From Typha latifolia (Eukaryota > Streptophyta > Magnoliopsida > Poales > Typhaceae): DNA of 64,000 bases. Of this stretch, positions 55,012 through 64,000 are shown in pieces. Numbering within the stretch: position 1 is the first letter of the stretch; each line of letters begins with the position of its first letter. The translations under genes and the position numbers were made by a program. The notes under the pieces are model-generated. The model ran no database searches, had not been told where the DNA came from, and saw only the letters and a list, made by a program, of their open reading frames with translations. The stretch spans positions 2,919,001 through 2,983,000 of the forward strand of contig CM034110.1 in assembly GCA_019914945.1 (NCBI GenBank), read 5' to 3'.

Positions 55012-55615
55012 CACTTCGAATGGGATTTGAGAAATCCATGTATACCATATTTGATTAGTTGAGTAATTCTTAACAGTTTTTTAATTTATTGAGGATATAT
55101 CTATTTGGTTAAGGAACTCCTTATGGTTAGTTGAGTAATTCTTAATAGTTTTTCTTTTTAATTTATTGGGGATATTTCTATTTGGTTAAATAATTCCCAT
55201 CTATGATGAAATAAATATGATAAGGATAAAGAGTCGCAATGATAAATGGATCTAGCCCCTCCTCCATCCATAAATAGAGAACCCATATATGTGGACATGA
55301 TCACTTCCGTCTCAAGAATTAATATGGATCAATATCCTATCTATCATGTCGACATGTAAGTCTCTGAGCCAGATAGTATGTGATTTTAGAGACCAATATA
55401 CAAATAGTCTTTAGAGATAATATCTTTTCATTCCTTAAACTATCACTTATTTTCATAGCGATTTCCTAAACTTTTTTTTATTATACGCTAACTTTGAACT
55501 ATTAGAATTGCCTCACTTGACTCTTTCTATAATGGTTATGTTACCTATTTTTATCCATAAGTAGCCATGTGATATCATGTGGTGATAATATGACCAGAAT
55601 ACCCTCTATGGATGT
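55012..55615. other. AT-rich flank of the P1 relic with a 72-bp tandem duplication
   Basis: No coding frame. TTAGTTGAGTAATTCTTAA starts at 55055 and again at 55127, and the following TTAATTTATTG(A/G)GGATAT block is repeated too. On the minus strand this would be upstream of the P1 relic, and a TATTTATGG word lies near 55273. It could be ancestral promoter sequence if the relic derives from genomic rather than processed DNA. Confidence 0.35.
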
Positions 55616-56209
55616 TGAAAAAATAAATTTATACATGCGTACATATCTAAACCCTAGGCAATGATATCAACCTTCTGCTTAAATAAATGCAAAACAAATA
55701 TCAAAGAGTTAGGGCATCACAACTCTTATATAGGTTAACAATATAGGCCAAATCTAAGTGAAAACAGAGCTCTTGAAAGTCCAAAAACTTAGAAGTTACC
55801 TGGGTGAGTTCGAACGTAGTCTAAATGTGTTTGAATGACCAAAACATGTTTTCTGTGTGTGCAATGTCTAATTTTGCATTTGAACGCAGTGTGAATGGCT
55901 GTAGGAGGCGTTCGAACGGGACTAGAGTGCATTTGAACACCCTGTTCAAACAACAGATTAGACAGTTGAATGTATAGTGTCTATTCAAGCATCATGACAT
56001 CATTTAATCACTTCAATAACGATTCTAAAATCATTTCCAATACCTTAACTTCAAAATTAATCTTCCACTTTAATATTTTTCACCAAATATTTCATAACTT
56101 GTCATAACTTGTACATATGCTCATACATAAAATCTAAACACATTACATAAATAAAATTATACTTTGAAACACAATTAGCCAATTATATTAGTACAAATAA
56201 AATATAACA
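55616..56209 (-). repeat. 3' LTR of the copia remnant
   Basis: It is about 594 bp. On the minus strand it starts TGTTATATTTTATTTG directly after the polypurine tract and ends TTTTTTCA at 55616. It holds weak cassette words (GGCGTTCGAACGGG near 55909, GAGTTCGAACG near 55807) but not the 53-bp expansion. The TATA-like CCTATATAAGAG lies near 55730. Confidence 0.6.
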
Positions 56210-57599
56210 ATGTCCCCCTTTGACAATTTATGACAAAATATATTTTCCTAAAATACAAAATGTCTACCTATAACAATTTATACATCCTAATAGAGCATAG
56301 CACAAGTTTTGTTGCTATCAACAATCCTGCACAACTTTAACATTCATACAAATTGAAATGTATGTGAAGTTATAAAATAAATTAAGTAATTCATAGCAAA
56401 CCAAATCGAAATGACTAACTTCATGCATATAACTCTCTCTTTTTATCATAAATTGACAAAGAATGCAATCAATCATGTTCCCTTAAAATTATTATAAGTC
56501 TCAAATCCAATTTTCAAGTATTTAAAGTAAAAAACAATTCACAAATCAAAAGATTTAATACTTGAGTTCAGGTATTATATTCTAATATTTTTGGTTGATG
56601 CACTTAAGAATTTTAAATTGACTTATGAAAGATATCAGACTCATTATAAAGTCAAGGGGAAATAGATGTACAAATATTTACATTAGCATATCATAAACTA
56701 AGCAGTCACTCAAAATTATCAAAAGAAATTATCCAATTGTAGTGTCTCGATAATTCACTCTAGTAAAGCACGAAAACAAAAGGCAATTCTAAGATATCAA
56801 ACATCAGAAATGACACTAAACTGAAGTCAAATTAAACTTAGTTCACATTCTCCACTTTCAATTTAAAAACATTTTTTTAATTTTATTTTTTATTTTTCTC
56901 TCTGTTATTTTTATATCAAATAACTATTTGATGCAATGACGATTTTCACACATGAGTTAGGTAGCCCCTTTCTTACTATACACCATATTAAAAATGTACA
57001 TAACTCATGAATGATATAAAGGTGGCATGGTGTCAAACTGGATACTATTAAGATAGTTTTTACACTAATCACGTAGTAGACCTTTGCATTGATCTTTTAT
57101 TAAAGAGAAATATTAGGAGGGTGAAACTTAATCAAAAAAGTCAAATAGTCAATGTCTACATAATGAATAAGATATTTAAAGAATATCACATGAGATAATG
57201 CTCATACAGAGATTGAATCACAATAACTACAATTGATGTGCATAGAAGGTGATAAAGAATATTCAAGAGTAAATAATATACTTAGAGAGAATATACCAAA
57301 TGTTAATAGAAGTGACAATAACTCTATAATAAGATAACTTTATATCATAAGAGTCACTCTTATTTAATAAGTGTATCAAAGTTTTTAATTTTCTCATTTT
57401 TTTTAGTTTTTAAAGAAAGCCAATTATAATCCAAAGTAAAAACGAAAATGAGAAATCGTAAAATGCACAAATTATCAATCAATCCAAAAAATATCTAAGA
57501 CTAAAAACTTAAATATATACACAAAAGTATGTAGCTAGAGAATATCAATAAGCAATTAAACTCTCCCTAGCTAGCATATCTCACTAAGGGATTACTCAA

Positions 57600-58370
57600 T
57601 AGCATCACCCCGAAGAGGTGTCAAAATGTTTTCTTTCCTATCCAAACTTGTTTAGTTTTCAACCTATAAATGAAAGCACTTCTATGTTTTTGTAATAATT
57701 TATAATTATGTCTTATATGCCCTGGAATGCCACAATAAAAATATGTGGGTATAAACTTTTCTCTACTTACCTTTTGTTGAGGAGCGTATCTCATGTTTAC
57801 CTTTGTCACCTTTGAAGATTCATCACGTTGTTGATTCAACTTTGACTTTGTAAAGTTCATCGAAGTTTGATTTGTAGGTTGAAAAGTTAGATTCAAGTTA
57901 TTTCTCTTTTGGATACATGCAGAAACAAAAATAGTCTTGTGATTACTTAAATTACTGGTGTATCTAAGCCTATCCTGAATTTTTTAGAAATTTGAGCCTT
58001 TAACATCTCGTCCAATTTGTTCTTCCCTTTTAGAATTGTCACCTCCTTCAATAATCACTTTAATTCAGCTTCTGCGGTCTTCATCTTATTTTTAGTTTCT
58101 TCGAGTTGTTGAGTGAGGGTTTTGACATGTTCAAGTTCCACTTTGTATATCTTCTCAAATTGATTTCTTTTAGGTTCAATTACGTTGGGTCTCTAATGTA
58201 GTCTTAGATTATTTTTCTTAAGATTGAATGACTCTAGGTACAAATCATAAAAATTCACTACTTCTCGTGATTGATCTCCAATCTCAATAGCCCTTGAGAT
58301 TGATCATTCATCGAGAAGAAATGAACCATATTGGTGAAAGAACGTTGTACCTCTAAGTACTCCTTTTCAA
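57600..58370 (-). pseudogene. copia-type gag remnant with mutated zinc knuckle
   Basis: The minus frame 57896-57621 reads YFYCGIPGHIRHNY where the copia gag knuckle is C-X2-C-X4-H-X4-C; the first and last Cys are both Tyr. Upstream (58160-57970) the minus strand reads EKIYKVELEHVKTLTQQLEE and TKNKMKTAEAELK, then LLKEVTILKGKNKLDEMLKA after a stop. This is the coiled-coil linker typical of plant copia gag. Stops separate the pieces. Confidence 0.6.
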
Positions 58371-58582
58371 AAGCATTCTCCCACCTCTTTAGAGTTAGGG
58401 CATCCCAACCTTTATATAGGTTAAAAAGATAAGGCTAAATCTAAGTCAAAACAGAGCTCTTGGAAGTCCAAAAACTTGTATGTTATGTGGGTGTGTTCGA
58501 ACGCGGTCCAAGTATGTTCGAACGACCAAAACGCATTCTCTGTATGTGCAAACATCTGATTTTGCATTCGAATGGAACCAAA

Positions 58583-59426
58583 TGATAGGCTACAGAACGA
58601 TTCCTTCACGATCAAGATTTATTGAAGGAAGTAGTCCGCACAACCGAGGAAAAATATTCACCAAATATTCTCTTGTAGTAAGGAAATTATCAAACCAAGT
58701 GGAATCGATCCATAACTCCCTGATTCATGATTTTCATATTTAATCCTTCATAGATAAAAACTGCAACTATGACATAAACACAATATATTGCATATGATGG
58801 TGGTGGTGACGTGTGGAGTGGATGTTAGAGTTATGGATGATAATGGAGATGAGGGTGGATGGTTGATGTTATTTAAGGGATAAAAACGAAGGGGAAGAAG
58901 TGGTCGAGATCCCAAGGAAGAGGGAGGACTCGATAGACGAGGGAGATTAGAAGTTAGGAGAGACCTTGCCAACGATAGAGGTGATACGTTGGTGAAGAGG
59001 GAGAAGGGAGATTAAGGTAGAGAGAAGATAGAGAGGCAAGAAACTAATATACCAATAGCATAATAATTTTGGCAGCCATCCACACCTTTATAGAGGCTAG
59101 CTAATAAGCCAAAATAATAATTATTAGCCCTAATTCTAGTGGACTACCGCCGATCGCGTTGGAACGCACTCGATCACGTTTGAATGCACAAAAGGTGTTC
59201 TCTGTCAATGCGAATGCAATGTAGGCATTCGGAAGCCGTGTTCGAATGCGCCCGACCGCATTTGAACATGCATTTTGCATTCTCTACTTTTGTGAACTTG
59301 ATGCAGACGTTTGCAAAGCCGTTCGAACACAACCCCCTTCCGCGTTCGAATGCGACCTACAGGAAATTTATTTTAATAAAAATAAATAACTAATGCAATA
59401 AGAAAATACCCTAACTAAGTGTATCA
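58583..59426 (-). repeat. 3' LTR of family C copy 5
   Basis: It is 844 bp, running on the plus strand from TGATAGGCTACAGAACG to CTAAGTGTATCA, followed by GCCCACCACACTTCCCCC (antisense tail and purine tract). Cassette words lie at 59150-59350 and the antisense promoter block at 59070-59100. No extra primer-site modules are seen at its left end. Confidence 0.8.
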
Positions 59427-60890
59427 GCCCACCACACTTCCCCCACCTTGTCCTCAAGGTGTAAAGTCGGGAAAACGCTCTAAAATATCTGTCTCCAACT
59501 CTCATGTCACCTCATCGGCTGGCTTGCCAAGCTACTCGACTAGAATCTCCATCTCTAATATGGTACTATGACGTCGTCGGCACCTAACAAGTACACGAAC
59601 TAGTTCTACGATCTCTGTCTTCTCTAATGGCTTCGATAGAACTGATTCAACAACCTCATGATTTCTAATCCGCTCCCTTAACAATGAAACATGGACAATA
59701 GGATGCACTTTCAACGATATGCAACCAAACCAATACGCTCTAACACCCGAAACAGACCGAAATAGCGATGTGATAACTTCTAGTTTTGCATCAGACGCAA
59801 GGTCACCTTTCGATACGGTTGTACCCTTATGAATACCCAATTGTCAATGTTGAACTCCTGCTCCCTATGGTTGCGATCATAAACTTGCTTCATGCAGTTT
59901 TGACCAAGTTTAAGATGGGCACGCAACCTCCTCAATGTGACGTCTCTATCTATCAAAGCTAAGTCTACCTCCGTCTGATCTACAGATGCCACTAGATCAT
60001 AAGTGCGTAATGTCAGGGTCATGCGCCCATACACCACCTCGAACGAAATCATGCCAATGCTGCTGTGGTAGGCTGTGTTGTAAGATCACATTGCCCACGG
60101 TAAGAACTCCAACCATCGTCTTGGCATCTCTTCAACAAAGCACCTCAAGTACTGCTCAATACCTAGAGTGACCACCTCGGTTTGGCCATCCGTCTGTAGA
60201 TGGTAAGCTGAACTAAAGTTCAATCGAGTCCCCTGTAATCTAAAAAACTCCATCCAAAAGTCGCTCAAAAATACATGATCACGATCCGAGACAATCGTTC
60301 GTGACATGCCATGTAACCGAGCAACATCTCTAACAGAAATTCCAGCCACTAACTTGGCTGAAAATAGAAATTCCATGCCAAGTGTTCATACTTGCTTAAT
60401 CCATCAACTACCACAAAAATAACGGAATAATCACGTACCAACGGAAGACCCTCTATAAAATCCATAGAAATGTCTTCCCAAGCATGGTCCGGTATTAGTA
60501 GTGGCTGTAATAATCCGGTCGGTTTAAATGTAGTTGCCTTAGCCCTTTGACAGACTTCGCATACACAGACAAAACTCCTCACATCTCGCCTCAATCCGGG
60601 CCATGTGCAACTCTAAGATATTCTCCTATAACTCCTCAAGACACCCTCATGACTAGCCTCTAGAGTTTGGTGGAACTGTTCCAACAATTTCTGCCACAAT
60701 CCATCATTTGTGAGTACCCGAATGCATCCGTGGTCTAGCAGCAAACCGCCTTGATTTTCTAACTCTGGATGGCACTCTGTATCATCCATCACCTCCTATA
60801 ACAATCTCAAAATATCTGGGTCAGAAGTACATGCATACCTCAACACATCAAGAAAAGGAAAAGTAGGAGATGAATAGGCTGCAAGCTCGG
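59427..60890 (-). pseudogene. integrase and chromodomain, family C copy 5
   Basis: Minus frames: 60594-60349 (zinc finger end CEVCQRAKATTFKPTGLLQP and [14 protein letters not shown]), 60376-60086 ([35 protein letters not shown], with the third catalytic E) and 60052-59780 (HLKLGQNCMKQVYDRNH, the tail domain). The LPEGSR block is partly deleted at 59715, and the chromodomain region is at 59640-59440. Confidence 0.75.
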
Positions 60891-62091
60891 TGGTATCGGG
60901 TTGGCATGATAATACATTCGCCGCTCTATTTTTTGTTCCCTTCTTGTATTGAATTTCATAATCATACCCCAGCAATTTTGGGACCTATCTCTACTATGCC
61001 AGAGTGTGAATACAATGTAGCATAAAGTATGGAAGGCTCCTTTGATCGATTCGGATGATGAATTACTTACCGATCAGATAAGGTCTCCACTTTGTCACCG
61101 CAATACAGAATTGCCAATATCTCCCTCTCGTAGGTCGATAATTGTTGGGATTTTTATGATAAGGCCTTACTAACAAAGGTTATGGGACGTCCTTCTTTAG
61201 GTGTCCTTCTTTAATAAAGAATTGAGAGGAGCAGCGATCTTGCCATAACCGGCGATAAAGCGACGATAATATCCGGTCAGCCCCAAGAATTCTCGTAATC
61301 TTATGGTGGTAGTAGGGATCGGCCAAGCGGTCATGCATGCTACCTTTTGAGGATCCACCGCTAATCCTTCCGCTGAGATGATGTGGCCTAAATACTCCAC
61401 TTGTGGTACTCCTCATAGGCACTTGGACTTCTTAATCTTCAGCTGGTTTTGCTTCAACAATTTTAGCACATCCTCCAAATGCTGCCAATACTCCTTTTCA
61501 GTCTAGCTATACACTAAAATATCGTCAAAGAATACCAAGACATAACTTCGGAGTAGAGGTCAAAAAATATCATTCATGAGGCCTTGAAAAGTAGCTGGAG
61601 CATTGATGAGACTAAAGGGCATCACCGAAACTCGTAGTGCCCGTCCTGAGTTTGAAATGTAGTCTTGTGCACATCCGCCAGGTAAACTCCAATTTGATAA
61701 TATCCGGCACTCAAGTCAAGCATGCTGAATATGGTCGCTCCTGCCAGCTCTTCCAGCAGCTCCTCTATAACCGAAATGGGATACCGGTCCTTGACGATGA
61801 TAACGTTTAGTGCATGGTAGTCAACACAAAAATGCTATGTTTCGTCCTTCTTTCGCACCAATAGCACAAGCGATGAGTAAGAGCTATTTGGTTGTATGAA
61901 GCCTTGCTCCAACATCTCGGCTACCATCTTGGAGATAACTTCCATTTGCACAAGTAGATACCGATATTGCCTCACGTTCGCCTGTGCAGCCACGGGTACA
62001 ATCTTTATGCGATGGTCCGTTGTTCACCTTAGTGGCAACTACTTTGGTTCATCAAATAGTCCAGTAAATTTATCTAATAAATTAGACAACT
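60891..62091 (-). pseudogene. RNase H and RT, family C copy 5
   Basis: The RT thumb/RNase H join reads [20 protein letters not shown] and [20 protein letters not shown] (61400-61197). The catalytic FFDD block reads near 61530 in another frame. RT entry words (VISKMVAEMLEQGF) are near 61945-61905. About 220 bp of RNase H are deleted at 61195. The segment is cut at 62091 by the A' solo LTR, and the linker continues at 63079. Confidence 0.75.
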
Positions 62092-63073
62092 TGATACGAT
62101 TCGGACTTCACCGATGTCGTCTCGAGCATGGATACACTTTAGGAGTGTCTTTGTTTCTTGTTTTAATGTTTAATTTTCAAGAAAATAAGTTTTCTGTAAG
62201 TCGCATTCGAACGCAGGTGGAGTGAGTTCGAACGCGATTGTAAACGCGGTTGTGAACGGGTTGTGAGAGTATACATTGTGCGTTCGAATGCCCCATTCGA
62301 ACACATTGTGAACGCTTTCATCGCGTTCGCAAATCCAGAGAAGTGGGAAATAGGCGCGTTCGATCGCGCGTTTGATTGCGTGTTTGATTGCGCATTCGAA
62401 CGCCTACATCGCGTTTGCAAATCCAGAGAAGAAGAGTGAACTCTGTGCATTCGAATGCAGTCGGGTGCGTTCGAACGCGATCGGCGAAATTGTATTGTTT
62501 AGGGTTCATTTTGAGTTGTTTGGGTTAGCCTCTAAAAGGTATGTGGATGGCAACCAAAAGATTATTGAAGAATTGAGTATTGCCTTGCCTCTTTCGTCTT
62601 CTTCTCTCTCGTTCTCTCAATCCCCAGCAACGCCACTTCTAACCTCCCTTGACCAGCCAATCACCCTAGACCCTTAGGGGCAGCCCTCTCCTTCCCCTTC
62701 TTCCAATCTATCCAACACTTGCCCTAACCCTTCCATCAAGCATAACCTTTCCATCACCACTTTTCATCGGTGCCACCCCACAAACGCCAGTCCACCTCCA
62801 ACCACCATCATACTAGGATCTCATGCCTCCATCCACGGATCCTAAATAGACCACCCTAACGTTCGTCCATTAATCGGATGGTATCTCGAGATCCCCACAT
62901 CTGATTCGCCTAAAACTTGATTTGTTTCGTTTCTGGAGCTACAACATATTCAAATTTCACATCGATCCGATGGCTGCATCTTTTGAGATCTTATTTCAAA
63001 GTTCTATACCAGATCCAGTCCAGATCAAAGAATTGGAAGAGATGAAACCTTAGCCTAAGAGGAGATCGTATCA
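62092..63073 (+). mobile_element. family A' solo LTR
   Basis: It is 982 bp, starting TGATACGATTCGGACTTCAC and ending GAGATCGTATCA, with an exact target duplication CAACT at 62087-62091 and 63074-63078. It carries cassette words (perfect GCGTTCGAACGC at 62467-62478) and a promoter block (GGTTAGCCTCTAAAAGGTAT, ATGGCAACCAAAAG) near 62522-62562. The TATA box has mutated to TCTAAAAG. It lies opposite to C copy 5. Confidence 0.9.
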
Positions 63074-64000
63074 CAACTCGATAGTAGTATCTAGACTCAT
63101 TTGAAGCTCGTCTCCTACTGATCCTGACTAAAGAAGATAGGCCAAATCACTCGCATAAGGCAGCCCCACCATCGGTTGCATCGTAGGAATCGGTGAAGAT
63201 CGAATGCCATCAAGCTGCACATCTTTGTTTCCTTGCTTAAATTTCATCCACATGCTCCGAAAATCAAAAATAATGGGTCCCAAGATTTGTAACCACTAAG
63301 TGCCTAGGATAATGTCAGCTCCTCGAAGCGCCAATGGATACAAGTCTATAATGATGTCGTATTCTTGCACCCGTATACCAACCTAGCGAGACAAGCTCTC
63401 TGCCCTAAGCTTCGTGCTGTTTCCAATAGCAACATCAAACCCCATGGTCGATTCAGCATCCAAGCCCAACTTCCTCAATAACCTCTCGTCTAGATAGTTG
63501 TGTGTACTTCCGGAATCGATGAGGATGTGCACATAATGCTTTTTAATGAGTCCGTCCACCCGTAATGTCCTCAGCGTGGAAGTACCCGAATATGCATACA
63601 TCAATATTTCTGCTTGGATATCTTCCTCCACGCCCTCCTCCACAGCCTCCTCATGGACCTCCTCTAAACAATCTCCATCACCAACAACCTCATCGTCCTC
63701 CTCGAGAGCATCGATGAGTATCACACTCCCGATCGGTTTGGAACACCGATGACCGGGGGTGAAATGTTCATTACATCGAAAGCAAAGGCCTTTCACTCTT
63801 CGCTCCTCCACCTGGGCAGGTGTTAGAGTTCGAACAGGGGTTCTTGTGCCTCCTCTAACATTGGAAGAAGGTCTCAAAGGTGGTCATGGTCTAGTACTAG
63901 CAACCGCTATCTTTGAACTAGCAGAATTGCCCCAACTTACTTTCACTGCCATCTTGAGAGCCTTATGCTTTTGCTCCATCCTCACGGCCTTCTCAAAGGC
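63074..64000 (-). pseudogene. protease, zinc knuckle and gag end, family C copy 5 (partial)
   Basis: The minus frame 63877-63383 (164 codons) holds the gag tail, an intact zinc knuckle GLCFRCNEHFTPGHRC, an acidic linker and the protease with the catalytic motif HILIDSGSTHNYLDERLL. Protease continues leftwards in broken frames to SLGPIIFDFRSMWMKF-like words near 63250. Gag continues to the window edge (EKAVRMEQKHKAL at the end). This frame keeps both metal ligands and the catalytic Asp. Confidence 0.8.

Larger units (their letters stand above)
55616..58577 (-). mobile_element. Ty1/copia element remnant, family D relative
   Basis: The minus-strand order is: 5' LTR fragment (58577-58387), gag remnant (58370-57600), AT-rich DNA without recognisable pol (57600-56222), polypurine tract (AAAGGGGGACA, antisense at 56211-56222) and 3' LTR (56209-55616). 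The LTR end (GATATCATTGCCTAGG ... TTTAGATATGTA ... TTTTTTCA) matches the end of the solo D LTR at 23310-23363. The outer part of the 5' LTR is cut by C copy 5. Protease, integrase and RT are missing. Confidence 0.6.
58583..64000 (-). mobile_element. gypsy chromovirus, family C copy 5 (runs off the window)
   Basis: From left to right, antisense: 3' LTR 58583-59426, chromodomain and integrase 59427-60890, RNase H and RT 60891-62091, solo A' LTR 62092-63073, protease, zinc knuckle and gag 63079-64000. The 5' end is beyond the window. RNase H is shortened near 61195, where GTCCTTCTTTA flanks the join twice. Its frames are broken but the protease-gag piece (63877-63383) is the best preserved of the C copies. 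Confidence 0.8.

Noticed and set aside
62163..62450. Open frames over cassette regions of LTRs rich in Arg, Ser, Thr and Asn (also 22273-22719, 46634-46819, 48068-48274)
   Set aside because: They translate the repeated TTCGAACGC words; both strands are open because the cassette is palindromic and lacks stops.

Overview
This window is plant nuclear DNA, almost certainly from a flowering plant with a repeat-rich genome. It has intron-containing gene ends with GT/AG borders, an initiator-Met-tRNA primer site (TGGTATCAGAGC) next to LTRs, chromodomain-bearing Ty3/gypsy integrases, Ty1/copia remnants, a possible hAT-like fragment and a piece of a cytosolic ribosomal P1 gene. I see no bacterial operons, CRISPR arrays, rRNA or tRNA genes. 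Nothing identifies the species.

Layout. Positions 1-366 hold the last exons of an unidentified host gene, followed by a small hAT-like fragment (603-860) and a very decayed LTR/gag region (861-2612). From 2613 to the right edge the window is a nest of LTR retrotransposons. I group them by LTR sequence. Family A has short LTRs of 701-738 bp with an 18-bp TTAGGATAAGATTG-type repeat (15478-19136 and 50481-54549). Family A' is its relative with LTRs of about 0.94-0.98 kb (2613-11327 broken, 47438-54819 broken, solo LTR 62092-63073). Family B has very long LTRs of 3.2-3.5 kb rich in CT microsatellite and AT tracts (about 2661-3396, 5386-7548, 7789-11300, 27474-30714, 35440-40427). Family C is a chromovirus with LTRs of 0.8-0.9 kb (11328-15063 minus, 15250-35417 plus, solo 19789-20595, 24958-34376 minus, 40959-47421 plus, 58583 to the window end minus). 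Family D is Ty1/copia (solo LTR 22229-23363; remnant 55616-58577).

Nesting is well supported by 5-bp target-site duplications read directly: A copies GTAAG and CAACG, B solo LTRs TGCAC and GATAA, C solo LTR TATGA, A' solo LTR CAACT, and D solo LTR GGATG (one side mutated to GAATG). The largest nest is one plus-strand C element (15250-35417). It contains an A element in its 5' LTR, a solo C LTR in gag, a solo D LTR after the protease, and a whole minus-strand C element in integrase, which itself carries a B solo LTR. The main non-TE pieces in the right half are a truncated acidic ribosomal protein P1 pseudogene (54820-55011) and its AT-rich flank.

Function. Only the two A elements are young, with LTR pairs about 99% identical by eye. 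Both keep gag and protease but have lost reverse transcriptase and RNase H through different deletions, so they can move only with enzymes supplied by a relative. The most unusual signals are (i) tandem copies of an LTR-end-plus-primer-binding-site module in families A and C, (ii) a palindrome-centred cassette (GCGTTCGAACGC) shared by the LTRs of families A', C and the unrelated copia family D, and (iii) an A' element whose interior is largely non-retroviral and carries a long open frame in antisense.
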